DNA from: an uncultured Gammaproteobacteria bacterium
Lineage (GTDB): Bacteria > Pseudomonadota > Gammaproteobacteria > PS1 > Pseudothioglobaceae
DNA: 33,622 nt
Assembly (NCBI GenBank): GCA_937899995.1
Contig: CALCCK010000046.1
Location: 1-33,622, forward strand
Direction: 5' to 3'
Part shown: positions 1-9,961 of the stretch, piece by piece
Position numbering within the stretch: the first letter of the stretch is position 1
Layout: every line of letters begins with the position of its first letter
Notes under the pieces: model-generated
Database searches by the model: none
What the model was told of the DNA's origin: nothing
The model's input: the letters and a program-made list of their open reading frames with translations, nothing else
Translations under genes and position numbers: made by a program

Positions 1-82
1 GAATAACGAGCGAAAGGAGGGATAGGCGAGGTTGATGATGAAAAAAGGTAGTAGACGGAGTGAGGAGAAGGTGTTTTTTTTT
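1..82. other. Artificial read-through sequence outside the 5' adapter
   Basis: Purine-rich low-complexity sequence ending in a T-run directly before the Illumina adapter. In a read that runs off the end of an adapter, such bases are noise. It has no coding potential in keeping with the rest of the contig and should be trimmed, not interpreted. Confidence 0.9.
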
Positions 83-140
83 AATGATACGGCGACCACC
101 GAGATCTACACTCTTTCCCTACACGACGCTCTTCCGATCT
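83..140 (+). other. Illumina universal (P5-side) adapter
   Basis: These 58 bases match the well-known TruSeq universal adapter from its first base (AATGATACGG) to its last (CTTCCGATCT), from memory and without a database search. The genomic insert starts at 141. The lepA reading frame is open from 142, directly after the adapter, which confirms the junction. Confidence 0.97.
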
Positions 141-141
141 A

Positions 142-1179
142 AAAGCGGGTGAAGTTGGTTTTCTAATTGCTAGTATTAAAAATATTGATGGCGCACCTGT
201 GGGTGATACTATCACCAGCGCTAAAGACCCGGTAACGGAACCTTTAAAAGGGTTCAAGCCAGTACAGCCTCGAGTCTTTGCAGGTCTATTTCCAATCTCA
301 GGTGAAGATTATGAAAAATTCCGTGATGCCTTAGCAAAGCTTCGTCTGAATGATGCAGCACTGCAATATGAGCCTGAAAATTCCGATGCCTTAGGTTTTG
401 GTTTTCGTATTGGTTTTTTAGGTTTGTTACATATGGAGATAGTTCAAGAGCGTTTAGAGCGTGAGTATGATCTTGATCTCATTACCACTGCACCAACAGT
501 AATTTATGAAATTCTTGACACTAAAGGCAATCTTCATTATGTAGACAGCCCTTCAAAGATGCCAACTAATCAATCGATTGCTGAATTTAGAGAGCCAATT
601 ATCACTGCCAATATCTTGGTAACCGATGAATTTGTAGGTGCTGTCATTAACCTTTGTATTGAAAAACGTGGTGTACAAAAAAGCCTTACTTATATGGGTA
701 GGCAGGTACAACTGGTGTACGAATTACCACTGAATGAAGTGGTACTTGATTTCTTTGATCGACTCAAATCAGTTTCCCGTGGTTTTGCGTCAATGGATTA
801 TAAATTTGAGCGCTATCAAGAGTCTGATTTGATTCGACTAGATATTATGATTAACCAAGAGCCAGTCGATGCTTTAGCACTTATTATTCACCGAGATGAT
901 TCAGTGCGTAAGGGGAGAGAGATTGCTGAGAAAATGAAAGAGCTAATTCCACGTCAAATGTTTGATGTGGCGATTCAGGCTTGTATTGGTGTGAAAATCA
1001 TCTCACGCGTCAATGTTAAGGCGCTTAGGAAGAATGTAACGGCCAAGTGTTATGGTGGTGATGTCTCACGTAAGCGTAAATTGCTCGATAAGCAGAAAAA
1101 AGGTAAAAAACGCATGCGTAGTGTTGGTAGGGTAGATATACCACAGGAAGCGTTCCTGGCTGTCCTGCACATCGACTAA
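142..1179 (+). CDS. lepA: Elongation factor 4 (LepA), 3' part, 5' end cut by adapter
   Basis: The frame is open from the adapter junction (K-A-G-E-V-G-F...) to TAA at 1177-1179. That gives 345 residues of a family usually about 600 long, so the N-terminal GTPase domain is missing. What remains is the end of domain II, the EF-G-like domains and the LepA-specific C-terminal domain. The family signatures [44 protein letters not shown] and [17 protein letters not shown] are easy to recognise. LepA is a translational GTPase that binds the ribosome and aids initiation or stalled elongation. The GTG at 199 is only an internal codon. Truncation is a contig-end artefact. No lepB follows; the next gene is convergent. 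Confidence 0.96.
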   Translation, partial: KAGEVGFLIASIKNIDGAPVGDTITSAKDPVTEPLKGFKPVQPRVFAGLFPISGEDYEKFRDALAKLRLNDAALQYEPENSDALGFGFRIGFLGLLHMEIVQERLEREYDLDLITTAPTVIYEILDTKGNLHYVDSPSKMPTNQSIAEFREPIITANILVTDEFVGAVINLCIEKRGVQKSLTYMGRQVQLVYELPLNEVVLDFFDRLKSVSRGFASMDYKFERYQESDLIRLDIMINQEPVDALALIIHRDDSVRKGREIAEKMKELIPRQMFDVAIQACIGVKIISRVNVKALRKNVTAKCYGGDVSRKRKLLDKQKKGKKRMRSVGRVDIPQEAFLAVLHID

Positions 1180-1321
1180 TAAGAGTATTCGTTTGCTGAT
1201 ATTTGCGATATAAAGAATTTTTTAAAAAGTTGTTTATATTTTATAAATACCAATTTTTTATTTTCTTAAAGCCTTGATCTAAACAATAATCATCACCTGT
1301 TGAGATGTGATTTATTTCTTT

Positions 1322-2107
1322 TTAAGAAAGTAGTCTTTCTAGGACAAACTTAGAGCCAAAATACGCAACCACCAAAAATCCAAAACCAACCTGTGTTGCA
1401 GTAATAGCCTGATTTCCACGCCAGCCAAAGAGTTTTCTGCCAAAGATTAGCGCTGCAAAAACAAGCCACGCAACTAAAGATAAAATAGTTTTATGCATCA
1501 AATGCTGTGCAAAGAAATCATCAATAAAGATAAAGCCGGTAATGAGTGACAAGGTTAGCAAGTAAAAACCAATTCTTAGGCTTTGGAATAATAATCGCTC
1601 CATAGTCTGTAAAGGCGGTAATTTGTTGATGAAACCATTTATGTTATGTGCATGTAAATGCTGTTCTTGAATTTTTAATAGAATTGATTGACATACTGCC
1701 AAGGCGAGTAGAGCATAGGCGGTAATAGATAGGAACACATGAGAAGCCAAGCTTATCGGAATAATTTTTCCAGCAGTATCAGGAAAAGCAATACTAAAAA
1801 TTAAAGTAATGGCTACTAGCGGGTAAACAATAATACCTAGTGCATGCACTGGTTTAGAGATTGAAGATAGAAATAGCAAAATAGCAATCAGCCATGCAAC
1901 GAAAGAAGCGCTATTAGCCAAACCAAACACAATACCTTCCGCCACCCAAAAGTCTGTAAAGTTGAGTGCTTGCATAATAATGGCAAAACTGATTAAAAGC
2001 GAGGTGGTTTGCTGATGACGATGTTGAATTTCATCTTTGGTGAAATAACGCGCTAATATTAGTGCTGCAGCTAAATAAGCGATAATGGCAAGATAAGATA
2101 AAAGCAT
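1322..2107 (-). CDS. ypjD: Inner-membrane protein of the cytochrome c assembly (CcsA/CcmC-like) family, YpjD type
   Basis: A 261-residue protein that is almost wholly hydrophobic, with about eight membrane segments. The C-terminal half carries the family pattern PPLQTMERLLF, a TGFIF turn, HKTILS and GWRGNQAI, seen in the YpjD/CcsA-like cytochrome c assembly proteins. It lies head to head with ffh, 62 bases apart, which is the usual gammaproteobacterial arrangement for ypjD. The exact function is not established; the family relationship suggests heme handling at the membrane. It is convergent with lepA, and the 142-base gap between them (1180-1321) is AT-rich with only a weak possible hairpin near 1288-1311. 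Confidence 0.85.
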   Translation of the reverse strand: MLLSYLAIIAYLAAALILARYFTKDEIQHRHQQTTSLLISFAIIMQALNFTDFWVAEGIVFGLANSASFVAWLIAILLFLSSISKPVHALGIIVYPLVAITLIFSIAFPDTAGKIIPISLASHVFLSITAYALLALAVCQSILLKIQEQHLHAHNINGFINKLPPLQTMERLLFQSLRIGFYLLTLSLITGFIFIDDFFAQHLMHKTILSLVAWLVFAALIFGRKLFGWRGNQAITATQVGFGFLVVAYFGSKFVLERLLS

Positions 2108-2134
2108 CAGTAACTATGATTAATACAAAAACAC

Positions 2135-2140
2135 TATAAT
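2135..2140 (+). promoter_or_regulatory. Probable -10 element for ffh in the ypjD/ffh divergent gap
   Basis: A perfect TATAAT lies 29 bases before the ffh start in the only intergenic space between the two divergent genes. No clear -35 hexamer is seen 16-18 bases upstream, so the call rests on the -10 match and location. Confidence 0.4.
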
Positions 2141-2169
2141 ACGATACTTTAGTCATATTTATTTAAAAA

Positions 2170-3594
2170 ATGTTTGATAATTTAACCGATCGTCTCTCCA
2201 ATAGCTTTAAAGTTTTACAAGGCAAACACAAACTTTCTGAGTCGAATATTAAGGATGCTATTCGTGAAGTGCGTCGTGCACTATTAGAAGCTGATGTTGC
2301 ACTTGATGTAATTAAAGTATTCTTAGATCAAGTTCAAACTAAGGCATTAGGTTTAAAAGTAAATGAAGGGTTGAACCCATCCCAAGCTTTTATCAAGTTG
2401 GTTGAAACTGAATTAACGCAAATTATTGGTGGTGAGAATGAATCACTCGATTTAAAAACACAACCACCAGCTGTGGTGATGGTGGCCGGCCTGCAAGGTG
2501 CGGGTAAAACTACTTCAATTGCCAAATTAGCGCTTTATTTAAAAGAGCGTGAGAACAAGAAAGTATTGGTGGTGAGTGCTGATGTTTATCGTCCAGCAGC
2601 GATTGATCAATTAGAAGTACTAGCCAAACAAGTTGGGGTAGATTTTTACCCATCAACAACTTCGGATAAGCCAGAAAAAATCGTTGTCGCCGCCAAGAAG
2701 CATGCACAAAAACAATTCTTTGATGTTTTATTAATAGATACCGCGGGTCGTTTACACGTAGACGAAGAAATGATGGGCGAGATTAAAGCCCTGCAAAACA
2801 AAGTTAACCCGATTGAAACCCTATTTGTGGTTGATTCAATGACCGGTCAAGATGCCGCTCATACAGCTAAAGCCTTTGCTGATGCATTACCATTGACAGG
2901 TATCATCCTAACCAAAACTGATGGTGATGCCAGAGGTGGTGCTGCACTGTCTGTTCGCCATATTACCGGTAAGCCAATTAAGTTTTTAGGTGTTGGTGAA
3001 AAAATTGACGCGCTAGAACCATTCCATCCCGATCGTGTAGTTTCACGCTTACTTGGTATGGGTGATGTATTGTCACTAGTGGAAGAAATCTCTCGTAAGG
3101 TTGATCATAAAAAAGCGGAAAAATCTGCCAAGAAAATGGCCAAAGGTCAGTTTGATTTAGAAGATATGCGTGATCAACTCTTACAAATGGAACAAATGGG
3201 CGGTATGGAAGCTTTAATGGATAAGCTACCTGGCATGGGTCAGATTCCTCAAAGTGTTAAAAATCAAATGATGGGTGGCGCACAAACCACACAAATGGTG
3301 GCAATTATTAATTCAATGACGCCTAAAGAGCGCTCACACATCAAACTCATTAAAGGTTCACGTAAAAATCGTATTGCCAGAGGCTCTGGCAGCAGTCCTC
3401 AAGCAGTGAACAAGTTGCTCAAACAATTTGAAAAAATGCAAAAACAAATGAAAAAAATGGGCGGTGGTAAGATGCAGAAAATGATGGCTAAAATGAGCAA
3501 AATGCAAGACGCTGGTCAAGCTCCAAGTGGCATGCCAGATTTGTCTAAAATGAAATTACCCGGAATGGGTGGTGGCAACAAGTTTCCTTTTTAA
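2170..3594 (+). CDS. ffh: Signal recognition particle protein Ffh (SRP54 homologue)
   Basis: A 474-residue GTPase that binds 4.5S RNA and directs ribosomes making membrane proteins to the receptor FtsY. The N domain (about 1-90) is followed by the G domain with the P-loop GLQGAGKT at 107-114, DVYRPAAIDQL, DTAGRLHVDEEMM near 190 and TKTDGDARGGAALS. The M domain from about 300 is rich in methionine (for example MEQMGGMEALMDKLPGMGQ), as expected for signal-sequence binding, and ends in a Lys/Met/Gly tail. Length is slightly above the usual ~450. No Shine-Dalgarno sequence is visible before the ATG; the upstream leader is A/T only. Confidence 0.97.
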   Translation: MFDNLTDRLSNSFKVLQGKHKLSESNIKDAIREVRRALLEADVALDVIKVFLDQVQTKALGLKVNEGLNPSQAFIKLVETELTQIIGGENESLDLKTQPPAVVMVAGLQGAGKTTSIAKLALYLKERENKKVLVVSADVYRPAAIDQLEVLAKQVGVDFYPSTTSDKPEKIVVAAKKHAQKQFFDVLLIDTAGRLHVDEEMMGEIKALQNKVNPIETLFVVDSMTGQDAAHTAKAFADALPLTGIILTKTDGDARGGAALSVRHITGKPIKFLGVGEKIDALEPFHPDRVVSRLLGMGDVLSLVEEISRKVDHKKAEKSAKKMAKGQFDLEDMRDQLLQMEQMGGMEALMDKLPGMGQIPQSVKNQMMGGAQTTQMVAIINSMTPKERSHIKLIKGSRKNRIARGSGSSPQAVNKLLKQFEKMQKQMKKMGGGKMQKMMAKMSKMQDAGQAPSGMPDLSKMKLPGMGGGNKFPF

Positions 3595-3639
3595 AGCATT
3601 AGATACAGCTTCTAAATAACAAGTATTTTAATAATATAA

Positions 3640-3653
3640 CACCGTAGAAGGTG
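3640..3653 (-). terminator. Weak hairpin between convergent ffh and hisD
   Basis: CACC and GGTG flank a 6-base loop just beyond the hisD stop. On the minus strand it is followed by TTATATTATT. The stem is short, so this is only a possible terminator for the minus-strand operon. Confidence 0.25.
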
Positions 3654-3664
3654 AAAAGACGAAG

Positions 3665-4957
3665 TTATTTAATGCGGTAACGGGCAGATTGTGCATGAGC
3701 TTGTAAACCTTCGCCATCCGCTAAGGTTGCGGCGATATCGCCTAAGATATTTGCACCCTCATCAGACACCATAATTAGTGAAGACTTCTTTTGAAAATCA
3801 TACACACCGAGTGGTGATGAAAAACGCGCCGTACCTGAGGTTGGTAGTACGTGGTTTGGACCCGCACAATAGTCACCCAAGGCTTCACAAGTATTTCTAC
3901 CCATAAAGATAGCGCCAGCGTGTTTAATATTGTCAAGCATGCTTTGTGGATCTTCGACAGATAGCTCTAAGTGTTCTGGGGCAATTTGATTGGAAATGGC
4001 GACAGCCTCATCCATATTTTTGGTTTGAATTAAAGCACCACGATTTTTGAGTGCAGTTTTGATGATATCTCGCCTGTCCATGGTAGGTAGTAGCTTGGTA
4101 ATGCTGGCTTCAACTTCAGTAATAAAATCAGCATCTGGACAAAGTAGAATAGATTGTGCATCTTCATCGTGCTCAGCTTGTGAAAATAGATCCATCGCAA
4201 TCCAATCAGGATTAGTTTTTCCATCACAAATAATCAGTATTTCACTTGGGCCTGCAATCATATCGATGCCTACTTGGCCGAAGACTACGCGCTTGGCTGT
4301 GGCTACATAAATATTACCTGGGCCAACGATTTTATCAACCTTAGGAATGGTTTCAGTGCCATAAGCCAGGGCGGCGATAGCTTGTGCGCCACCCACAGTA
4401 AACACCTTATTTACGCCAGAAATGTAAGCAGCAGCTAACACTAATGGGTTAGTGATACCGTTTGGTGTTGGCACTACCATGATTAAATCTTCTACACCTG
4501 CTACTTTAGCTGGAATAGCGTTCATAAGTACCGAAGAGGGGTAGGAAGCCTTGCCACCAGGAACGTACAAGCCCACGCGATCTATCGGTGTGATCTTTTG
4601 ACCAAGCATGGTGCCGCTATCATCCACGTAAGTCCAAGTGTCTTGCTTTTGCTTTTGGTGATAATCACGCACACGATCAGCCGCACTTTGCAGTGCTGAT
4701 TTTTCCTTTTCAGCTAAAGAGTCAAAGGCTTTTTTAAGGGCTGATTGGTCAACGGTGAGCGCCGATATATCGGATACATCCATACCATCAAATTTATTGG
4801 TGTAGTCAATAAGCGCTTGATCACCATTCTGACGAATGTTGGCAATAATGTCGTCGACAGTTTTAGCAACATCAGTGTTAGAAATACTTTCCCAAGTTAA
4901 TAATTTGGATAACTTTTCTCGGAAATCAGCCTGAGTTGAAGATAGCTGAGTGATCAT
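3665..4957 (-). CDS. hisD: Histidinol dehydrogenase
   Basis: A 430-residue enzyme for the last two steps of histidine synthesis: zinc-dependent oxidation of L-histidinol to L-histidine with two NAD+. Family signatures are [28 protein letters not shown], the [12 protein letters not shown] block, [29 protein letters not shown] (with the catalytic Glu-His pair) and [14 protein letters not shown]. Full length. Its ATG overlaps the hisG TGA (ATGA), so the two are probably translated together. It is the last gene of the mlaC-mlaC-murA-hisG-hisD run. Confidence 0.97.
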   Translation of the reverse strand: MITQLSSTQADFREKLSKLLTWESISNTDVAKTVDDIIANIRQNGDQALIDYTNKFDGMDVSDISALTVDQSALKKAFDSLAEKEKSALQSAADRVRDYHQKQKQDTWTYVDDSGTMLGQKITPIDRVGLYVPGGKASYPSSVLMNAIPAKVAGVEDLIMVVPTPNGITNPLVLAAAYISGVNKVFTVGGAQAIAALAYGTETIPKVDKIVGPGNIYVATAKRVVFGQVGIDMIAGPSEILIICDGKTNPDWIAMDLFSQAEHDEDAQSILLCPDADFITEVEASITKLLPTMDRRDIIKTALKNRGALIQTKNMDEAVAISNQIAPEHLELSVEDPQSMLDNIKHAGAIFMGRNTCEALGDYCAGPNHVLPTSGTARFSSPLGVYDFQKKSSLIMVSDEGANILGDIAATLADGEGLQAHAQSARYRIK

Positions 4958-5571
4958 AAGTTTTGTTCGATGCCTTTAACCCAAGTTTTAATTTGAGCAT
5001 TCTTAGTTTTGAACAACGCAGCATTAACTATCAATCGAGAAGAAATATCTTCAATGTGTTCAAGTGGTACTAGGCCATTGGCTTTAAGTGTATTTCCGGT
5101 ATCAACTAAATCAACAATGCAGTGCGCTAAACCAACCACAGGTGCAAGTTCCATCGCACCATAGAGCTTAATGATTTCAATTTGTTGGCCTTTGGTTTCA
5201 AAATAACGTTTGGCTGAATTGACATATTTAGTGGCAATTTTTAAAGTATTTTGCTCTAGTTTATTTTTATCGATAGCTGCAACCATGAGCTTACATTTAG
5301 CAATGCCTAAATCTAATAATTCAAACAAACCATTCGCGCCGTGCTCAAGTAAAACATCTTTACCAGTAATACCCATATCAGCAGCACCATGCTGTACAAA
5401 AACGGGTACATCAGTAGCACGGATAACAATCACTTTAACATCGTCAAGATTGGTATCGAGAATGAGTTTTCTAGAGTTGAGTTCCTCATCGGCAATTTCT
5501 AATCCGGCTTTTTTTAATAGGGGTAGGGTTTGTTCAAGAATTCTGCCTTTAGAGAGTGCGATGGTTAACAT
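4954..5571 (-). CDS. hisG: ATP phosphoribosyltransferase, short form
   Basis: At 205 residues this is the short (HisG-S) form of the first enzyme of histidine synthesis, which joins ATP and PRPP. It starts with the typical [23 protein letters not shown] and has the PRPP-binding block [14 protein letters not shown]. Short HisG lacks the C-terminal regulatory domain and, in characterised cases, works with the HisRS-like subunit HisZ. No hisZ is present in this window. It sits 11 bases after murA and overlaps hisD by 4. The murA-hisG-hisD order is common in gamma- and betaproteobacteria. Confidence 0.95.
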   Translation of the reverse strand: MLTIALSKGRILEQTLPLLKKAGLEIADEELNSRKLILDTNLDDVKVIVIRATDVPVFVQHGAADMGITGKDVLLEHGANGLFELLDLGIAKCKLMVAAIDKNKLEQNTLKIATKYVNSAKRYFETKGQQIEIIKLYGAMELAPVVGLAHCIVDLVDTGNTLKANGLVPLEHIEDISSRLIVNAALFKTKNAQIKTWVKGIEQNL

Positions 5572-5582
5572 AATATTTGTTT

Positions 5583-6842
5583 TTAATCCTGTACTCTTTC
5601 AATCTGAGCGCCTAGTAATTTTAATTTTTCTTCAATGGTTTCATAACCACGATCTAAGTGATAAACACGATCGATGGTGGTTTCTCCTTCGGCGACCAAT
5701 CCTGCTAAAACCAACGATGCTGAAGCTCGAAGGTCGCTAGCTATTAGGTGCGCGCCAGTCAACGATTTTACACCTTTGCAAACTATCGTGTTACCTTCTA
5801 AGGTCAAGTCAGCACCCATGCGTACAAGTTCAGGCACATGCATAAAACGATTTTCAAAGATATTTTCAGTAATACTACAAGATCCATCAGCGATACTATT
5901 GAGTGCAGTAAATTGAGCCTGCATATCGGTTGGAAAGTTTGGATAGGTACCGGTATCAATATTGACAGCCTTAGGTTTTTTACCCTTCATGTCCAATTTG
6001 ATGGAATTATTAGTGATGGTGATTTCAGCACCTGCTTCGGTAAGCTTTTCCAAAATCGACTTCATTGATTCAGCTTTGGCACCATTGACGGTGATTGACC
6101 CTTTAGTTATGGCAGCAGCGACTAAATAAGTGCCAACTTCAATACGATCAGGACAGACTGAATACTGAACACCATTTAGATGTTTAACACCTTCTATCGT
6201 CAATGTTGAAGTGCCGATACCTGATATTTTTGCGCCCATCTTATTTAAACAAGTGCTTAAGTCGTAAATTTCCGGCTCTTTGGCAGAGTTGTAAAGAATA
6301 GTAGTTCCTTCAGCAAGTGTAGCAGCCATAATAATATTTTCGGTAGCTGTCACTGAAACTTGGTCAAAGTAGATATTTTTGCCGACCAATTTTTTTGCTT
6401 TAGCAAAAATATAGCCATTTTTTACTTCGATAGTAGCGCCCAACTCTTTTAATGCTTGTAAGTGTAGGTTAATCGGGCGTGAGCCGATTGCACAACCACC
6501 AGGTAATGACACTTTGGCTTCACCATATTTTGCCAGCATTGGACCTAATGTTAGAATTGAAGCACGCATAGTTTTAACCAGATCGTAATCGGCAACTAAA
6601 TTGGTGAGCTTAGACGAATCAACGAATAAAGCACCGTCAGATTCTAAAATAAATTCAGCGCCCATGTCCATTAACAATCTAAGTGTGGTGGATATATCGC
6701 TTAAATGTGGCGTATTATTTAAGATTAATGGGCCATCAGCCAGAATGGATGAAAATAGAATAGGTAGGGATGAGTTTTTAGAGCCAGAAGCTTTAATAGT
6801 CCCCTTTAAGATCTTCCCGCCTTGAATAATTAGCTTATTCAC
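5583..6842 (-). CDS. murA: UDP-N-acetylglucosamine 1-carboxyvinyltransferase
   Basis: A 419-residue enolpyruvyl transferase that performs the first committed step of peptidoglycan synthesis (PEP plus UDP-GlcNAc). The substrate loop [15 protein letters not shown] contains the catalytic cysteine, Cys117, the residue targeted by fosfomycin. Other signatures are [42 protein letters not shown] and [13 protein letters not shown]. It starts with GTG, overlapping the TGA of the upstream mlaC-like gene (GTGA), so translation is likely coupled. The link between outer-membrane lipid transport genes and murA is a known gammaproteobacterial arrangement. Confidence 0.97.
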   Translation of the reverse strand: MNKLIIQGGKILKGTIKASGSKNSSLPILFSSILADGPLILNNTPHLSDISTTLRLLMDMGAEFILESDGALFVDSSKLTNLVADYDLVKTMRASILTLGPMLAKYGEAKVSLPGGCAIGSRPINLHLQALKELGATIEVKNGYIFAKAKKLVGKNIYFDQVSVTATENIIMAATLAEGTTILYNSAKEPEIYDLSTCLNKMGAKISGIGTSTLTIEGVKHLNGVQYSVCPDRIEVGTYLVAAAITKGSITVNGAKAESMKSILEKLTEAGAEITITNNSIKLDMKGKKPKAVNIDTGTYPNFPTDMQAQFTALNSIADGSCSITENIFENRFMHVPELVRMGADLTLEGNTIVCKGVKSLTGAHLIASDLRASASLVLAGLVAEGETTIDRVYHLDRGYETIEEKLKLLGAQIERVQD

Positions 6843-7495
6843 TGTTTAATCTTATTAGAGATCTTGCTCAACAAACTATCCATACCTTTACGTCTGATAT
6901 GTGAATTAAATTGGGCTCGGTAATTTTTTATTAAACTAACACCGGAAAAAACCAAATCATAAGCATGCCATTGGCTAGATCGAATCATCTTTAAAGAGAC
7001 GTTGATAGGCTTAGGGTTGTCACTGAAATGAATAATTAGTTTGACAATAGCTTTGTTACCTTTTCGTCTTATATTTGGATCGACAGAAATATTGATACTA
7101 TCTAGCTTGTCATAAGCTCCCAATATACTTGCATAGTCTTTAATTAAAGATTGGACAACGTAAGTCTGGAAGATTAATTTTTGTTGTAGGTTGAGTTTAT
7201 GCCAGTGTTCTTTTAGTGCCAATTCTGTTGATATAGCAACTGCAATATTAGGCAATAATTTTACTTTGATTAAGTGCTCGATATTTTCAACTGATGCTAA
7301 ATTATTTTTCTTAAGCTCTTTGAGAGAAGACAGATTGCTGACAATGATATTTAGTGCGGCTGTGCCGGGTGGATCAATAATTTCTGCTATTGAATCGTTG
7401 AGTATTTTTGCTGGATTTGGTATAGAAGGCATGCCCTCAGCTGCCAATGCAAAATTGACATAAAAAACAGTTAAAGCAAGAATATTTTTTAACAT
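6839..7495 (-). CDS. MlaC/Ttg2D-like periplasmic phospholipid-binding protein, copy 1
   Basis: A 218-residue exported protein. The N-terminus (MLKNILALTVFYVNFALA) is a signal peptide. The rest follows the MlaC fold pattern: LLPNIAVAISTELAL, LIFQTYVVQSLIKDYASIL, then a beta-rich part ending in WHAYDLVFSGVSLIKNYRAQF and the C-terminal GMDSLLSKI. MlaC shuttles phospholipids between the outer membrane and the MlaFEDB transporter. Unlike standard mla operons, neither mlaFED nor mlaB/ibaG is adjacent; instead a second mlaC-like gene lies directly upstream. The stop codon overlaps the murA GTG start. Confidence 0.85.
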   Translation of the reverse strand: MLKNILALTVFYVNFALAAEGMPSIPNPAKILNDSIAEIIDPPGTAALNIIVSNLSSLKELKKNNLASVENIEHLIKVKLLPNIAVAISTELALKEHWHKLNLQQKLIFQTYVVQSLIKDYASILGAYDKLDSINISVDPNIRRKGNKAIVKLIIHFSDNPKPINVSLKMIRSSQWHAYDLVFSGVSLIKNYRAQFNSHIRRKGMDSLLSKISNKIKQ

Positions 7496-7504
7496 AGTGT
7501 TGTA

Positions 7505-8104
7505 TTAATTGTTATTTACAATAGCAATTAGGCCGTCCATGCCTCTGCGCTTAATAATAGAGTCAAAGCTTGCCTGGTAATGTATGAGTATGCTAATACC
7601 TGGGAATACAGCATCATAGATATACCAACGATTATGCTTGACCATTTTTAAAGTAATAAAAGATTGATAATTATTTTTATTGAAAGCAATATGTAATTTA
7701 ACTGATGCTTTATTACCATTAATTGTGCTACCATCTTCAATTTGAATACTAAGGTCATCTAGATTTTCATAAGAACTTAAAAGCCCGACGTAGTCTTGCA
7801 CAATAGAGCGTGTAATATAGTCTATAAATATTATTTGTTGTTTAGGGCTTAAATCATCCCAACGATCTCTAAGAATGATTTTGGTGGCAAAATCTATGTC
7901 AATATTTGGCATTAACTTGCTTAAAACCAAATTCTCAATATTTTTCAAAGAGTTTTTATTTTGTTCTTGTAGGATTTTTAGTGATAATAAAACACTCTCC
8001 ATAACATTAACTGCTACCGAATGAGGTGTGGTTTCATTAGAACGCTCTGCAAATGCAAGATTCATGTAAACAATAGTCAATATAATGACAAGTCGTTTCA
8101 ACAT
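7505..8104 (-). CDS. MlaC/Ttg2D-like periplasmic phospholipid-binding protein, copy 2
   Basis: I place the start at the ATG whose first base is 8104, giving 199 residues, because it begins a clear signal peptide (MLKRLVIILTIVYMNLAFA). The longer open frame to 8176 would run into the uvrC start. It aligns throughout with the downstream copy: LMPNIDIDFATKIIL, IIFIDYITRSIVQDYVGLL, WYIYDAVFPGISILIHYQASF and GMDGLIAIV. The two are diverged tandem paralogues 9 bases apart. It is the first gene of the five-gene minus-strand run, so the promoter should lie in the 64-base gap to uvrC; no strong SD is seen. Confidence 0.82.
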   Translation of the reverse strand: MLKRLVIILTIVYMNLAFAERSNETTPHSVAVNVMESVLLSLKILQEQNKNSLKNIENLVLSKLMPNIDIDFATKIILRDRWDDLSPKQQIIFIDYITRSIVQDYVGLLSSYENLDDLSIQIEDGSTINGNKASVKLHIAFNKNNYQSFITLKMVKHNRWYIYDAVFPGISILIHYQASFDSIIKRRGMDGLIAIVNNN

Positions 8105-8168
8105 ATTTTTTTTGTAAGGATTAAAAATTAACTTGATTTTACCGTTTTTTTTAAGATATAAATACATA

Positions 8169-9953
8169 GTGCCCATTAAAGAAAAACTGAATAATTTAAG
8201 CCAACAACCTGGTGTCTATCAAATGCTTGATAATAATGAGCAGGTGATTTATGTAGGTAAGGCAAAGAACCTTAAAAAAAGGGTGTCTAGCTACTTTAGT
8301 AAGCAACACTTAGATGGAAAAACTAGGGCTTTAGTCGCTAATGTTAAGAATTTTGAGGTGATTGTAACAGAGACTGAAACCCAGGCTTTATTATTAGAAA
8401 ACGAGCTTATTAAGCAATACAAACCGCGTTATAACATCTTACTAAAGGATGCAAAAAGCTATCCTTACATCTATATCACTAGTGACAAACACCCGAGAGT
8501 GAGTTTTTATCGTGGTCAAAAAAATAAAGATTATCAATTTTTTGGACCATATCCGTCTGCACACGTGGTGCGAGACTCATTAGCCATATTAAAAAAAATA
8601 TTCAAAGTTCGTCAATGTACCAATAGTGTTTATCGATCTCGATCTCGCCCTTGTTTAGAATACCAAATAGGTCTTTGCACAGCGCCTTGTGTAGGAAAAA
8701 TTAGCGATGAGAATTACGAGCAAGATGTGGCGATGATGTCACTATTTTTAAGTGGCAAAGGCAAAGAAACACTAGGCAAAGTGTCAGATAAAATGCAGCA
8801 AGCATCAATTGATTTAGATTTTGAACTGGCTGCACATTATCGCGATCAGTTGATCGGGTTGCGCACCATTCAAGAGCAACACAGTTCGCAAAGTATGGGT
8901 GATATGGATGTGGTCAGTATTGTTGAAAAAGAGGGGATCCATGCTGTTGAAGTGTTGTTTATTCGCTCCGGAAAGCAAATAGGGCAAGACTGTATTTTTC
9001 CTAAACACGCAAAAGGAAAGCCATCTAAAGAAGTTTTATCCTCTTTTTTACCACTATATTATTTAGGCAAAGATAGGCCAAAACAATTATTACTGAGTGA
9101 AAAATTAATCGATAAAACCCTAATCGCCTCTGCCTTAAATACACAAATTATTGACGCCCCGAAAAAAGACAAGCGTCATTTTTTAAAGATTGCCACTTTA
9201 ACGGCTGAGGAAAATTTGAAACAACACTTAATTTCAAGATTTACCAAGCGTTCACAATTAATACAATTACAAAAAACGCTTAATTTGAGTTCATTGCCAA
9301 ACACTATGGAGTGTTTTGATATCAGTCACACCATGGGTGAAGCCACTACGGCTTCTTGTGTGGTGTTTGAAAAAGGCCTACCAAAAGTCAGTAAATATCG
9401 TCAATTTAATATTACAGACATTACGCCAGGGGATGATTACGCAGCCATGAATCAAGCGGTATTTAGGCGTTATTCTCGATTGTTGAAAGATGATAAGCTT
9501 TTGCCTGACGTGGTGTTTATTGACGGTGGATTGGGCCAACTTAATCAAGCCATTATGGTGATGGATTCGATTGGCATTGAATCGATTCAACTTGTTGGCG
9601 TGGCCAAAGGTGAAGGTAGAAAAGCAGGGTTGGAAACATTAATTATGGTCAAGGAAGGCAAAACTCAAAAGATTAACCTTCCACCGCACGATCAAGCGTT
9701 GATGCTGGTGAATCATATTCGTGATGAATCTCACCGTTTTGCTTTAAAAAATCATCGAAAAAAACGTGCTAAAAAACGCCAAACTTCTTCTCTTGAAAAT
9801 ATTAAAGGTGTGGGTAAATTACGTAGAATGGCGTTACTGAATTATTTTGGTGGCTTGCAAGAGGTTCAAAAATCTAGTTGTGACGAGCTACAAAAAGTCA
9901 GTGGTATTAACTTAGCATTAGCGACTAAAATAGCTAATAGTTTTAAAAAATAG
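8169..9953 (+). CDS. uvrC: UvrABC excinuclease subunit C
   Basis: Nucleotide excision repair nuclease that makes both cuts around a UvrB-bound lesion. I choose the GTG at 8169 (594 residues) over the longest frame at 8133: M-P-I-K-E-K-L-N-N-L fits the family N-terminus and avoids overlapping the divergent gene. Domains in order are the GIY-YIG nuclease (PGVYQMLDNNEQVIYVGKAK), a UVR motif (DLDFELAAHYRDQLIGLR) that contacts UvrB, the RNase H-like nuclease (ECFDISHTMGEATTASCVVF, VFIDGGLGQLNQA, DESHRFA), and the C-terminal helix-hairpin-helix (IKGVGKLRR, VSGINLALATKIA). Complete. Confidence 0.96.
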   Translation: MPIKEKLNNLSQQPGVYQMLDNNEQVIYVGKAKNLKKRVSSYFSKQHLDGKTRALVANVKNFEVIVTETETQALLLENELIKQYKPRYNILLKDAKSYPYIYITSDKHPRVSFYRGQKNKDYQFFGPYPSAHVVRDSLAILKKIFKVRQCTNSVYRSRSRPCLEYQIGLCTAPCVGKISDENYEQDVAMMSLFLSGKGKETLGKVSDKMQQASIDLDFELAAHYRDQLIGLRTIQEQHSSQSMGDMDVVSIVEKEGIHAVEVLFIRSGKQIGQDCIFPKHAKGKPSKEVLSSFLPLYYLGKDRPKQLLLSEKLIDKTLIASALNTQIIDAPKKDKRHFLKIATLTAEENLKQHLISRFTKRSQLIQLQKTLNLSSLPNTMECFDISHTMGEATTASCVVFEKGLPKVSKYRQFNITDITPGDDYAAMNQAVFRRYSRLLKDDKLLPDVVFIDGGLGQLNQAIMVMDSIGIESIQLVGVAKGEGRKAGLETLIMVKEGKTQKINLPPHDQALMLVNHIRDESHRFALKNHRKKRAKKRQTSSLENIKGVGKLRRMALLNYFGGLQEVQKSSCDELQKVSGINLALATKIANSFKK

Positions 9954-9961
9954 ATGACCCT

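Noticed and set aside
199-201. GTG as the start of lepA
   Set aside because: The homologous frame is open back to the adapter junction at 142, so this is an internal valine codon.
1288-1311. Terminator between lepA and ypjD
   Set aside because: The pairing is only about five bases with a long loop, so it is too weak to call.
8133-8168. Longer uvrC N-terminus
   Set aside because: The added residues do not fit UvrC and overlap the divergent gene; GTG at 8169 fits the family.
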